From: Crenothrix polyspora
GTDB lineage: Bacteria > Pseudomonadota > Gammaproteobacteria > Methylococcales > Methylomonadaceae
Direction: 5' to 3'
NCBI RefSeq assembly: GCF_900163755.1
Contig: NZ_FUKI01000126.1
Location: 62,001 to 126,000, forward strand
Length of the DNA stretch: 64,000 nt
Shown piece by piece: positions 47,734 through 57,507 of the stretch. The notes under the pieces were generated by a model, which saw only the letters and a program-made list of their open reading frames with translations, was not told the DNA's origin and did no database searches. The position numbers and the translations under genes are program-made. The stretch's first letter is position 1. Each line of letters starts with the position of its first letter.

Positions 47734-49485
47734 TTAAAGTTGGTTGAGCATTTGTAGATGTTCAACAATAGGCCCTAGCGCCAAGGCCGGTACAAACGTC
47801 AACGCACCGACCAGTAAGATCGTTGCAATTAGCAGCAGTACAAATAAAGGCGTATGGGTTGGCAACGTGCCAACGGTTGCCGGTACCGATTTTTTAGCCG
47901 CCAATGAACCAGCCATTGCCAGTACCGGCAGAATGATGCCAAAGCGCCCAAATAGCATAATGATGCCTAACACAATATTGTAGAATGGCGAATTGGCGCT
48001 TAAGCCTGCAAAGGCGCTGCCGTTATTACCGGCAGCCGACGAAAAAGCGTAGAGAATTTCACTGAAGCCATGTGCGCCGGGATTGGCCGTCGCAATTTTA
48101 CCGGCATCTGACAGTACCGCCAGCGCCGTGCCCATTAGGATAAAAAAAGCCGGTATTAAAATAACGATGGCGGCCATTTTGATTTCAAAAGCCTCCATTT
48201 TTTTACCCAGATATTCCGGTGTACGACCAATCATTAGCCCTGCAACAAAGACGGCAATGATGGCAAAAATTAACATGCCGTACAGACCAGAACCGACCCC
48301 GCCAAAAATCACCTCGCCCAGTTGAATCAGGCACAACGGCACCATGCCACCGAGCGGCATAAAGGAATCGTGCATAGCATTGACGGAACCATTGGAAGCG
48401 GCTGTTGTGGTCGTTGCCCACAGCACCGAATTAACAATGCCAAAGCGGGTTTCCTTGCCTTCCATGTTGCCGCCAGATTGCGTTAGGCTGGACGTTTGAT
48501 CTACCCCTAAAGCATTCAACAAGGGATTGCCTGCTTGCTCATAGTGCAGCGTAACCAGCAATGCACCCAGCAAGACCAGTGTCATCGTGGTTAAAATCGT
48601 CCAGCCTTGGCGCGGATCATTAACCATAGTCCCGAAACTATGACACAACGCTGCCGGAATCAGCAAAATGGCCAACAACTCCAGAAAATTCGACAACGGC
48701 GTTGGATTTTCAAAAGGATGTGCAGAATTGGCATTAAAAAATCCGCCACCGTTGGTGCCCAACTGCTTGATGGCGACTTGTGATGCCGCAGGACCAACGG
48801 CAATCGTTTGGCTACTGGTTTGTTGTGTTGGCGGGCTAGCTTGTACCTGCTCTACCATTGGAATAGTCAGGTAGGGCTTGAAAGTTTGCACCACGCCTTG
48901 ACTTACCAATATGAATGAAAATACCAAAGCCAGCGGCAATAAGATATATAAAACACCACGGGTTAAATCCACCCAAAAATTTCCGATAGTGGTCGCATGG
49001 GTGCGTTGAAAGCCACGAATCATCGCCACTAAGACCGCCATCCCAGTTGCAGCAGAAACAAAATTCTGCACACTAAGCCCCAGCATTTGGGTGAAATAAC
49101 TCATAGTGGTTTCACCGGAATAACCTTGCCAATTGGTATTGGTGACAAAACTAACCGCCGTATTAAACGCTGAATCAAACGACACATTGGCGAGTTGTTG
49201 CGGATTTAACGGTAAATAGGCTTGCGCTATTTGCACTATAAACACCGCTAAACCGCCGAAAAAATTAAACCACAACAAGGCCGCCACATACTGTTTCCAA
49301 GTCATTTCCTCAGCTGCTTTAATGCCGCTCAAACGGTATAATGCTAATTCGACAGGAGCGAACAAGCGATTTAGTAGCATCGGATTATTTTCATAAACGT
49401 TAGCCATATAAACGCCGAGCGGTTTTGCCAATAGCAACAGCGTTATCAAGTACAACGAAATTTGGGAATACGTGTTAATGAACAT
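47734..49485 (-). CDS. kdpA: K+-transporting ATPase subunit KdpA
   Basis: 583 residues from the ATG at 49485 (MFINTYSQISLYLITLLLLA). A longer frame to 49659 exists, but it covers kdpF and is not used; KdpA proteins are about 560 residues. Pore motifs TNTNWQGYSGETTMSYF and LGTNGGGFFNANSAHPFENP are intact, with about ten helices. The start overlaps the kdpF stop (TAATG). Confidence 0.96.
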   Translation of the reverse strand: MFINTYSQISLYLITLLLLAKPLGVYMANVYENNPMLLNRLFAPVELALYRLSGIKAAEEMTWKQYVAALLWFNFFGGLAVFIVQIAQAYLPLNPQQLANVSFDSAFNTAVSFVTNTNWQGYSGETTMSYFTQMLGLSVQNFVSAATGMAVLVAMIRGFQRTHATTIGNFWVDLTRGVLYILLPLALVFSFILVSQGVVQTFKPYLTIPMVEQVQASPPTQQTSSQTIAVGPAASQVAIKQLGTNGGGFFNANSAHPFENPTPLSNFLELLAILLIPAALCHSFGTMVNDPRQGWTILTTMTLVLLGALLVTLHYEQAGNPLLNALGVDQTSSLTQSGGNMEGKETRFGIVNSVLWATTTTAASNGSVNAMHDSFMPLGGMVPLCLIQLGEVIFGGVGSGLYGMLIFAIIAVFVAGLMIGRTPEYLGKKMEAFEIKMAAIVILIPAFFILMGTALAVLSDAGKIATANPGAHGFSEILYAFSSAAGNNGSAFAGLSANSPFYNIVLGIIMLFGRFGIILPVLAMAGSLAAKKSVPATVGTLPTHTPLFVLLLIATILLVGALTFVPALALGPIVEHLQMLNQL

Positions 49486-49574
49486 TAGAATTTCTCCGGA
49501 AAAAATAACGCCACTAACAAATAAATGAACAAAGCCAACGCCAATAATGCGCTTAATGCGTAAATAAAGGTCAT
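49485..49574 (-). CDS. kdpF: K+-transporting ATPase small subunit KdpF
   Basis: 29 residues, one membrane helix (MTFIYALSALLALALFIYLL, then VALFFPEKF). A strong ribosome-binding site TAGGAGGAA precedes the ATG. It stabilises the KdpABC complex and is the first gene of the operon. Confidence 0.92.
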   Translation of the reverse strand: MTFIYALSALLALALFIYLLVALFFPEKF

Positions 49575-49611
49575 GATTATTCCTCCTAACAATTGATACG
49601 TTGGAGAGCAA

Positions 49612-49644
49612 TTTATCGAAATGCGTGTAAAAAAGCTGTAAAAA
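49612..49644 (-). promoter_or_regulatory. candidate KdpE binding site and -10 box of the kdp operon
   Basis: On the minus strand TTTTTACAGCTTTTTTACAC lies at about 49625-49644, resembling the known E. coli KdpE site (T-rich run ending TTTACAC). A -10-like GATAAA is at 49612-49617. The distance to the kdpF ATG (about 40-70 bp) suits an activator site. The match was made from memory, not by search. Confidence 0.45.
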
Positions 49645-49881
49645 TTGTCTTTTGGACACAACACCTTCGCCAAACGCATAAAGTAAGGTGCTGTAGACTT
49701 GAAGCTGTGCTACTTTGTGTATGAGGGTGCTCTGGGCAATAATAACGGCTTGCAGTGAGTCAAACAGACGAGCCTAAACTTTTTAGGTTAATATGCGGTC
49801 AATTTTTACCGCAATGATTAACGCCGCGTTTGATCACCGCTTATTGTGCATATTTTTAATCACCAATAACTTACAAACGTA

Positions 49882-52800
49882 CTATTTTTTGCCTAATACG
49901 TGCGCCATAGCTCTCACCAAAACGACATAAGGCAACAGTACACGCGGCGCTGTCTGTTGAATATCAAGATAAACCTGTTGGTATGATGTAAGCCGCTGCT
50001 GTACTTCGGGCAAGGTAAAATAATCGCCACACGTCTTAAGTGAGCTGGCCAGAATTTTCTTCACTATCTGGCCAATATAGTGTTGCATATCTTCTTGCAG
50101 ATCATGGACGACAAGACTCTCCCAGTTATCACGTAACGCAATAGCAGCTATTTGTTGCTGGATGTCATTCACGGCTAGTCTGTGGGTCACCTCATCCAAC
50201 AAGGCCAAAATAAGTGTAAAATCCTGTTGGGTTTCTTCCGTTAATGACACCCAATAGGGGAAGTTGTGTATCGCGTCAATAACCCCCCATTTTTGCGCCA
50301 GTGCCGCCGGTAATTGCGCTAACGGGTGCTGGTGTTGCGCTTGTTCCTGTTCCGATCTGTGCTGGTTAATATAGGTTTTATAAGCATTTAAATAGGCACT
50401 GTACACATTAATCGTGCTGGCATCAGGCCGTATCTCCCTACCGTGTAATAATGCCCAGCGGCAAAAAGATATCAATCTGTGTTCCAACTGGTTTAACAAT
50501 TGATATTGCTGTGCTGCTGGTATTTGGTTATCCAGTTCCGCTATCGCTTGCCGCAGTGCATCAGCCTGTAAAATCTGGTCAAACGCCAAATAGCAATCGA
50601 TTGCCGTTATGATGTTGCCGTCGGTATCGAATATCAGGCCTAAAAAACCACAACCTGCCTGATTGATAATCAGGTTACTGATGACGGTGGCCTTAATTTC
50701 AGTGGCTAAGGCATGTCCAGAAAGATACGCCTTAAAGCCCGTACGCAGCTGCACTGGAAAATACGCCTGGCAATAACGCTCATAACAGTCATCCTGCAAT
50801 AAATCCGCCTGATCTTGTAGTTGTTGCGCCAGATACATTTTACTGGCCGCCATTAAATCAGCCAACTCAGGGCGAGAAATGACTTGTCCAGGCCTGGTCA
50901 GGATATCCTTATTAGAAGCAAAGCACTGCACCGCCCTATCCAGAACCCCTGCCGCTTCCAGGTGTTCTGCCAGTTGCAAAAACAGCGCCGGATTTTCTGC
51001 ACAGCGCAGCTGTTCTAAAGACAAGCACAGGCTTTGCGCTACGTTATCCGCCAATACCAACTGACAAACTGCGTCGGTCATGTCGGTAAACAACGTGTGG
51101 TAATCGGCTACCCGCTGTTTTTTTTGCAGGCTATTGAGTAATATCTTTAAATTGACTTCATGGTCAGAGGTGTCAACACCCGCCGAATTATCTACCGCAT
51201 CGGTGTTGATACGGCCACCGCGTAAACTGTATTCAATGCGAGCCTGTTGAGTAAAGCCTAAATTTGCACCCTCGCCAACCACGGTTGCACCCAGTTCACT
51301 GGCATTTACCCGCACAGTGTCATTGCCGCGATCACCGACCTCTTCGTGTTTTTCGGTGCTGGCTTTTACATACGTGCCAATGCCGCCCAACCATAATAAT
51401 TCCACCGGTGTAACCAGTAGGGCACGTATCAGCGCTTCACCGTCTATCGACTTGTAACGGATACCCAGCCAGCGTTTTAGCTCGTCTGAAACGGGGATAT
51501 CCTTGGCTGATCTCAAATACACGCCACCCCCTTTGGAGATCAGGCTACGGTCATAATCATCCCAGTTGGAACCGGCCAATTCAAATAAACGCTGACGTTC
51601 CTTGAAAGCGGCATCACTTTGCGGTGGTGTAGGATCGATGAATATATGCTGCCCGCTGAACGCTGCCAGCAAGCGGATACACGGTGATAGCAACATGCCA
51701 TTACCAAACACATCACCGTCCATGCTGCCGATGCCGATGACGGTAAAGGGGTGCCGTTGAATGTCTTTGCCCAATTCCCGAAAATGCCGTTGTATGCACA
51801 CCCAAGCCCCGCGTGCGGTGATACCTAAAGCTTTATGGTCGTAGCCATAGCTGCCGCCACTGGCAAACGCATCCCCTAACCAAAAGCCGTATTCAGCGGC
51901 GATGGCATTAGCGCTGTCCGAAAATTGTGCCGTACCCTTGTCTGCCGCCACCACCAGATACGGGTCTGGGTCATCGTAAATCACCAAGTCTTTGGGGTTA
52001 ATATGGTTGTTATCGATAAAGTTGTCGGTTAAATCCAACATACCGCGTATCAATCGACTATAAGCTTTTTTACCGGCGGCTTTAAAATCTTGCCGGGAAG
52101 TATTGTCTTTCACCACAAAACCACCCTTGGCACCGGTTGGGATAATCAGGGCGTTTTTATTGATTTGGGTTTGCATCAAATCCAGTATTTCCGTTCTGAA
52201 ATCATCCAGGCGATCCGACCAGCGAATGCCGCCGCGTGCTATTTTGCCACCGCGCAAATGAATACCTTCCATGTCGATGGCGTGGACATAAATTTCACAA
52301 TACGGCTTGGGGGTTGGCATGTCGATAACGCCCAGGCTATTGATCTTGAAGGCGATAAAATAATCATCCGCCGTACAGCGCTGGTGGAAATTACATCGAA
52401 CCGTTGCATCAATCAGGTTAAACAGCGTGCGTAAAATCCGGTCGTCATTAATGTCGGCTACCGATGCTAAATTGTCGAGTATGCGTAATCGCAGTGGAAA
52501 CAAAACCTGCTCTTCCCTGAAAACCGGATCTTGCCAATCAGGATCGGGTTTAAAGCGCGCATCAAAATACTGGTAAAGGGCTAACGCCACGTCGGGGTTA
52601 TTTAGCAAAGCATGATGCACACTTGCCCGCGTGGTGCGGTAGCCCAGTTGCAGATAATAGTTCCGGTAAGCCCGCAACAAATCGCAGGCTTGCCAATTCA
52701 ACCCTGCCAGAACACATAATTTGTTGAGCGCATCGTTTTCAACCTGGCCTTGCATCACCCGCTCAATAGCCGTCAGCAAGTGGTTTTTTATCAGGTTTAA

Positions 52801-53226
52801 AGGATGAGACGGCAGGTGGGCGGACTTAATGGTAAAGCTTTTAAGGCTGACGCTAACGCCATCAACATTAAAACTAAATTGCACCTGATCCATCACCCGT
52901 AAACCCATATTTTCCAGCACAGGGATAAATTCATCCAGGTAACGGGCTTGCTGGCTATAAAAATGCAGGCGATAATGCGGGTAGTGCGGGTAGGGTTTAA
53001 GCAGGCTGATAGCTTGCTGTTTCGTGCTAATTAAACGCTCAAGCTGCAAAATATCATTCAGGGCATAGCGGGGTGAAATCAGGCTTTGATAGTCTGCTGA
53101 TAATAAGGGCTGGTATTTTTGCCATAAGAGCCGAGCCGTTTGTACACCCAATACTCGTATAGCAAAGGCCTGAAGCTTGTCATGCCAAGCGGTGGGGAAG
53201 TTATGTTCTGGCTCATCTGGGTTCAT
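49882..53226 (-). CDS. NAD-glutamate dehydrogenase, large family, short form
   Basis: 1114 residues. The catalytic core matches the bacterial large NAD-GDH family (Bac_GDH). Evidence includes GGIRWSDRLDDFRTEILDLM, the substrate-binding PTGAKGGFVVKD, VIYDDPDPYLVVAADKGTAQ, ITARGAWVCIQRHF and IGSMDGDVFGNGMLLS. The usual 180-kDa form has about 1600 residues; here the N-terminal regulatory part is about 500 residues shorter. It converts glutamate to 2-oxoglutarate and ammonium with NAD. The gene starts 37 bp after an RsbW-like gene on the same strand, so it belongs to the same operon as the STAS/kinase pair. The shortening is seen directly; whether it alters allostery is unknown. Confidence 0.88.
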   Translation of the reverse strand: MNPDEPEHNFPTAWHDKLQAFAIRVLGVQTARLLWQKYQPLLSADYQSLISPRYALNDILQLERLISTKQQAISLLKPYPHYPHYRLHFYSQQARYLDEFIPVLENMGLRVMDQVQFSFNVDGVSVSLKSFTIKSAHLPSHPLNLIKNHLLTAIERVMQGQVENDALNKLCVLAGLNWQACDLLRAYRNYYLQLGYRTTRASVHHALLNNPDVALALYQYFDARFKPDPDWQDPVFREEQVLFPLRLRILDNLASVADINDDRILRTLFNLIDATVRCNFHQRCTADDYFIAFKINSLGVIDMPTPKPYCEIYVHAIDMEGIHLRGGKIARGGIRWSDRLDDFRTEILDLMQTQINKNALIIPTGAKGGFVVKDNTSRQDFKAAGKKAYSRLIRGMLDLTDNFIDNNHINPKDLVIYDDPDPYLVVAADKGTAQFSDSANAIAAEYGFWLGDAFASGGSYGYDHKALGITARGAWVCIQRHFRELGKDIQRHPFTVIGIGSMDGDVFGNGMLLSPCIRLLAAFSGQHIFIDPTPPQSDAAFKERQRLFELAGSNWDDYDRSLISKGGGVYLRSAKDIPVSDELKRWLGIRYKSIDGEALIRALLVTPVELLWLGGIGTYVKASTEKHEEVGDRGNDTVRVNASELGATVVGEGANLGFTQQARIEYSLRGGRINTDAVDNSAGVDTSDHEVNLKILLNSLQKKQRVADYHTLFTDMTDAVCQLVLADNVAQSLCLSLEQLRCAENPALFLQLAEHLEAAGVLDRAVQCFASNKDILTRPGQVISRPELADLMAASKMYLAQQLQDQADLLQDDCYERYCQAYFPVQLRTGFKAYLSGHALATEIKATVISNLIINQAGCGFLGLIFDTDGNIITAIDCYLAFDQILQADALRQAIAELDNQIPAAQQYQLLNQLEHRLISFCRWALLHGREIRPDASTINVYSAYLNAYKTYINQHRSEQEQAQHQHPLAQLPAALAQKWGVIDAIHNFPYWVSLTEETQQDFTLILALLDEVTHRLAVNDIQQQIAAIALRDNWESLVVHDLQEDMQHYIGQIVKKILASSLKTCGDYFTLPEVQQRLTSYQQVYLDIQQTAPRVLLPYVVLVRAMAHVLGKK

Positions 53227-53262
53227 GATTATAGGTCGCCGATGTGAGGGTTAAAAACGTGG

Positions 53263-53688
53263 CTACTTCAAGTATTTGATAATCTCCAGGACATTGTAAT
53301 CGGCTTGCCTGGTATACGTGACTGAATCCATCAGGCTGCGGATAAAAAACAGCCCCATGCCGCTTTCCTGGGGATGCTCAAAATCCGGTATCGGCACAGT
53401 GTCCAGGTCAAAGCCCTGGCCATAATCATACACTTTAATATGTAATGCGTTACTATGCAGGTGTATTGATATTCTGACCGTGTGTTGCAGGTCATCATCG
53501 CTAGCATGTTTGATGGCATTGGCAGTCGCTTCGGTCAATACCAGATTCAGCTGGTAGGCTAAGGCTTCTCGGTCACCGGTAAAGCCATCTACTTTTTTAG
53601 CGATGCGTTCGCCAATGCAGCCGATTAAATCCAGGTATTTGGTTTCAGTGGGAATAACAACGTCTACTTGCAAGAGCGGTATACACAT
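53263..53688 (-). CDS. RsbW-like anti-sigma/serine kinase (HATPase)
   Basis: 141 residues. The GHKL ATPase boxes are present: N-box LVLTEATANAIKHASD, G1 VYDYGQGFDL and G2 ESGMGLFFIRSLMDSVTY. This is the short, kinase-only RsbW/SpoIIAB type, which phosphorylates a STAS partner and may hold a sigma factor or other target. Its STAS partner lies directly upstream with an 8-bp gap. No sigma factor or PP2C phosphatase is near. Confidence 0.87.
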   Translation of the reverse strand: MCIPLLQVDVVIPTETKYLDLIGCIGERIAKKVDGFTGDREALAYQLNLVLTEATANAIKHASDDDLQHTVRISIHLHSNALHIKVYDYGQGFDLDTVPIPDFEHPQESGMGLFFIRSLMDSVTYTRQADYNVLEIIKYLK

Positions 53689-53696
53689 GGCGGTCT

Positions 53697-54035
53697 CTAG
53701 GTTTCGTTGTTGAGGATGTCATTGATATCGGCATAGATTTCAAACACCCGATTTAACCGGGTTAATTCGAACATCGACAATACCTGTGGCTGAATATTGA
53801 CTAATACAAAACGACCCGATTTGGCAACAATGTGCTTGTTGCCAGCCAATAACGCACCTAAACCGGAGCTGTCAATAAAGCGGACTTGTTGCAATTGCAC
53901 GATGATCTGAGTGTCGCCACGCGCTATCATTTGCAAGAGCGTGTCTTTTAATTCGCCTGAGTTATGGGCATCAATTCTTTCATCCTGTACGGTCAAAATA
54001 TTAAAGTTGTTTATGTTTTCACAAGTTGCACGCAT
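53697..54035 (-). CDS. STAS-domain anti-sigma factor antagonist
   Basis: 112 residues. The phosphorylatable serine lies in FIDSSGLGALLAG (DSSGLG at 55-60). The fold is that of SpoIIAA/RsbV. It is the likely partner of the RsbW-like kinase that follows; the two form a partner-switching module feeding into the glutamate dehydrogenase operon or a distant target. First gene of the set. Confidence 0.88.
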   Translation of the reverse strand: MRATCENINNFNILTVQDERIDAHNSGELKDTLLQMIARGDTQIIVQLQQVRFIDSSGLGALLAGNKHIVAKSGRFVLVNIQPQVLSMFELTRLNRVFEIYADINDILNNET

Positions 54036-54066
54036 GGGTTGCCTTTATCGGTGTCTTAGACGTAGT

Positions 54067-54232
54067 CAGGGTGTGATTAAAAGTACGGAGAATTTATAAA
54101 ATATCATATGTTGGTAATATTCCTCAATCTACCCCTATCATTTAGAATTATAGTTATGGAATACCCAACATTCGGTGCATTACGCTTACGCTATGCGCCC
54201 TATGAATTCCCGTACTTTTAATCGCATCCCGT
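54067..54232. repeat. 166-bp inverted-repeat element
   Basis: The left arm CAGGGTGTGATTAAAAGTAC (from 54067) is matched by the right arm GTACTTTTAATCGCATCCCG (to 54232). Between them is a palindrome-like TGCATTACGCTTACGCTATG, common in dispersed repeats. It lies upstream of the STAS gene and may overlap its promoter. Confidence 0.5.
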
Positions 54233-54239
54233 CGTCAAT

Positions 54240-54815
54240 AAAATAATGCAGGGCAATAAAGTCAACGAGTTGAGATGTTTTTTAACTTTTAATGTTTGAT
54301 GCTTTATGCGTCAATACGTTAAAACTGACAATTTATACAAACAACCTACCTGTGTTGTGTTGCAGGCACTACCCATTTTTACACGTTGATTAATATAAAA
54401 AAGCGTGCGCGCCATTTTACATAGCACTCGGTTATTTTTGTAATAAGTGTAAAAAAATTAAAAAATTTGATCGTTATAATGGATAAGTTGACTATACTCA
54501 ATAATATATTAAAGAACACAGATGTATTAACTTTAATAATTTGTTTCCTCTTTTTGTGAATATAACTTCAGGTATCTTTTACAGCGTATCAGTAAAGCAT
54601 AAAAAAGAAGATTGGCGTGTAAGTATTTCAATAAAAGCTGGTTTGATCCGTCTGGTAGCGGGCAACTATAATGACTAATTAACAAATAGTGTTGGGTTTG
54701 TTGCTACACTTCAAGCTGAAAAATTTGCTCATCCTTGTAAATTTGGTAATTAAAAAAATACCAAAAATTATAAAAGATAGCCACAATAGATTAAATTTTG
54801 CCGGATTAATTAATA
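54240..54815. other. AT-rich leader region upstream of the PrsT-like gene
   Basis: No gene seen. A TATAAT occurs at 54474-54479 without a convincing -35. TTTTACA/TGTAAAA words appear at 54413 and 54447. A sigma-54 type box was looked for and not found. Confidence 0.3.
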
Positions 54816-57236
54816 ATGATGCGTTTTTATCCTAACAATAGGTTATGGAAAGCAATAGGGCTGTGGGTATTGCTGTTGCCAGCGGCCTGCAATAACAATG
54901 ATCCTAAAGAGCATTTGCAGCGCGGTGTTGAATATTTTAAACAAGGCGATTATGAAAAAGCTAAGCTGGAACTAAAAACATCCAACCAATCGGACAAAGA
55001 TACGGCTCAAACGTATTATTATCTGGCGTTGTTAGATGAAAAAAATCATCAATATAAAGCGATGCGGGAAAATTTGGTTAAAGTAATTGAGCTAGAACCT
55101 AAAAATACCGAAGCCAGATTGAAGCTGGGTAAATTATTACTACCGTTTGGTGAGCCTGATGCGGCGTTGGTACAAGCAGAAAGTGTTTTAAAAGAAGCGG
55201 CTGAAAATTTAGAGGCGCTTGCTTTAAAAGCTTCTGTATTTATCAGGCAAAAAAAGCAAGAAGATGCCTTACGTATTATTGATAGTATATTGCAGAAAAA
55301 TCCTAAATTTATTGACGCATTATCATTAAAGGCGCTGATTTATAACGAAAGAAATGAAAAAGATAAAGCATTAGCCTTGATGGAAACCGCAATGGCGGTG
55401 GAGCCTAAAAATATAGATTTACATTTTTTCAAGATCCAATTACATGCAAAAGCCAAAGATATGGCGGCTGTTATGGCGGATTATGAGGTGTTAAGTCGTT
55501 TGTATCCTGAAAACGATGACTATAAAGTGACGTTGGCTAGGCTTTATACGCAGATGGATAAAAAACAAATTGCTGAAAATCTATTGCGTGAGTTGATGGC
55601 AAAATCGCCTAATGACATAAAACCCAAACTATTACTACTGGATTTTTTGAGTGATACTGCGCTAGATAAGGTGACGGATCATTTGCATCAATTTATAAAA
55701 ACGCATAACGATGAACCGCGTAAGTTGCTGGAGTTAGCTAACTGGACGATTGCACACAAACGTTTAGGGGAGTCAGAGAAAATACTCAATCAGGTTATTG
55801 AGATGGAGCAAGACAGTCCGGTGGGGTTGCTGGCAAAAACATCACTGGCAAAAATTGCCTTTGATAGGCAAGACCTGATTGAAACAGAAAAGCTCATTGG
55901 TGAAATTTTAGAGGACAATGCAAATTATAACGATGCGAAAGTATTACGTGCGCGGGTGCTGTTAGTAGAAAAACATTATGACAGCGCACTTGAATTGCTA
56001 AATAAAGTATTGTTAAGTCAACCTGAGCTGGAAGAGGCCTTAGTGCTGTCAGGGCAGGCATTTTTAGCGACAGGTGATCGGAAAAAAGCCACGCAATATT
56101 TTGACAATACGCTAAAGATAAATCCGACTAATGCGCAGGCTTTAAGGTATTTATATGATAAAGCGCTCAGTGAGAATAAAATAAAATCTGCTAAAGATAT
56201 GGTGCTTACGGCGGTTAAGTATCAAGCTAATAATATTGATTTTCTTGAAAAATTAGCCAAAGTAAGTTTGTTGGATGCCGATTTGCCTGCTGCAAAAGAG
56301 GTGGTAGAAAAAATTGCTGAGTCAGCCAGTCCGTTAGCGGAAGATGTTGCTAATTTTTTACGCGCACAAATTTTTCAAGCAGAAGGTGCGTACGGTCAAG
56401 CGATAGAGCTGTACAAAGTATTGCTGGTTAAATTTCCAGGCCATAAAAACACGCTGGAGAATATGGCGCGTTGTTTTGACACGCTTAATAAACGTTCGGA
56501 GATGATTGTTGTGCTGAATGCAGTGCGTGATAAAGAGCCTAATAATGTCGCGATTAATTTAATATTGGCTGATTTATTGTTGCGTGATAAAAAAATCACC
56601 GAAGGCGTTGATATTTTAACAGCGTTGCTTAAAAACAATGCTAAAGTGCCGCAGGCGTACATAAGCTTGGCTAAATTTAAGCTGGCTCAGAATGATAAAA
56701 CAGCAGCTGTTGCCGTTTATCAGGATGGCTTACAGCAAAACCCTGATGACGTGGGGCTTTCATTGGCATTGGCCAGTGTCTATCAAGCGCTGGGTGACAA
56801 TGAACACGCGATTTTGATTTATGATGCGCTGTTGGCTAAAAATCCTAATCTCGATACGGTGATTAACAGTTTTGCGGTCTTGTTAATTGAGCATGAGGGT
56901 AGGGTAGAGCAGTTACAAAAAGCGTTGCAATTGTCTGAGCGTTTTAAAGATTCCGATCAGCCGTACTATAAAGATACCTATGCGTGGGCGTTAATTAAGC
57001 AGGGTAAAACACAGGAAGGTATTACGCTGTTACAAGACATCATTACAAGTGCGCCTGATATTCCTGTATTTCGTTACCATTTAGGTGTTGCTTATGCTAA
57101 CAGTGATAACAATGGCAGCGCTATGGCCGAGTTGCAGCAAGCACTGGATTTAGCCAATAAAAAAACTGACTTCCCTGAGTTACAAGCAGCAAAAACCTTA
57201 TTGACACAGATTATTGCCAAAACAAGAGGTCATTGA
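54816..57236 (+). CDS. XrtA/PEP-CTERM TPR-repeat protein, PrsT-like
   Basis: 806 residues. The N-terminus has a signal peptide (LWKAIGLWVLLLPAAC) with a weak lipobox before Cys. Most of the protein is TPR helices, seen in regular units such as GVEYFKQGDYEKAKLELKTS, VIELEPKNTEARLKLGKLLL, LLSQPELEEALVLSGQAFLA and LKINPTNAQALRYLYDKALS. The match is to the PEP-CTERM system TPR-repeat family (PrsT, TIGR02917), slightly shorter than usual. It probably serves as a periplasmic/outer-membrane scaffold for exopolysaccharide assembly or secretion in the XrtA system. It is followed by a 980-bp repeat-rich gap before the rest of the locus. Confidence 0.85.
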   Translation: MMRFYPNNRLWKAIGLWVLLLPAACNNNDPKEHLQRGVEYFKQGDYEKAKLELKTSNQSDKDTAQTYYYLALLDEKNHQYKAMRENLVKVIELEPKNTEARLKLGKLLLPFGEPDAALVQAESVLKEAAENLEALALKASVFIRQKKQEDALRIIDSILQKNPKFIDALSLKALIYNERNEKDKALALMETAMAVEPKNIDLHFFKIQLHAKAKDMAAVMADYEVLSRLYPENDDYKVTLARLYTQMDKKQIAENLLRELMAKSPNDIKPKLLLLDFLSDTALDKVTDHLHQFIKTHNDEPRKLLELANWTIAHKRLGESEKILNQVIEMEQDSPVGLLAKTSLAKIAFDRQDLIETEKLIGEILEDNANYNDAKVLRARVLLVEKHYDSALELLNKVLLSQPELEEALVLSGQAFLATGDRKKATQYFDNTLKINPTNAQALRYLYDKALSENKIKSAKDMVLTAVKYQANNIDFLEKLAKVSLLDADLPAAKEVVEKIAESASPLAEDVANFLRAQIFQAEGAYGQAIELYKVLLVKFPGHKNTLENMARCFDTLNKRSEMIVVLNAVRDKEPNNVAINLILADLLLRDKKITEGVDILTALLKNNAKVPQAYISLAKFKLAQNDKTAAVAVYQDGLQQNPDDVGLSLALASVYQALGDNEHAILIYDALLAKNPNLDTVINSFAVLLIEHEGRVEQLQKALQLSERFKDSDQPYYKDTYAWALIKQGKTQEGITLLQDIITSAPDIPVFRYHLGVAYANSDNNGSAMAELQQALDLANKKTDFPELQAAKTLLTQIIAKTRGH

Positions 57237-57260
57237 TTTTTAGATAGGGCTATACAGTTA

Positions 57261-57385
57261 CAGCGTTTTCACAGTTCAATAGTTACAGCGTAACCGTTCG
57301 CACTGAGCTTGTCGAAGTGTGCCGTTCATGCTTCGACAAGCTCAGCACGAACGGTGGCTGTAACTGTCCTACGTTGAAAACGCTG
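57261..57385 (-). repeat. family A MITE, copy A3 (125 bp)
   Basis: Inverted relative to A1, A2 and A4; flanked by TA at 57259-57260 and 57386-57387. The second unit of the surrounding tandem repeat (CAGTTAATATCGGATAAAAA, 57552-57571) lacks the insert and shows the empty site. Confidence 0.78.
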
Positions 57386-57420
57386 TAAGGCCGGATAAAA
57401 AAATAACAACAACATTCAAG

Positions 57421-57507
57421 TAGGTTGGGCAGCCTGCTGTTTGGCAAGCCAACATTTACAATACTTGGGAATGTTGGGTTGATAAAAGCGTTCAACCCAA
57501 CCTACAT
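57421..57507. repeat. inverted GTAGGTTGGG repeat, unit 1
   Basis: GTAGGTTGGGCAGCC at one end and GTTCAACCCAACCTAC at the other; related to unit 2 at 57586-57672. Dispersed hairpin repeat with no coding capacity. Confidence 0.5.

Noticed and set aside
47734-49659. A 641-residue version of KdpA starting at 49659.
   Set aside because: The extra 58 residues cover kdpF in another frame and match no KdpA; the ATG at 49485 overlapping the kdpF stop gives the normal length.
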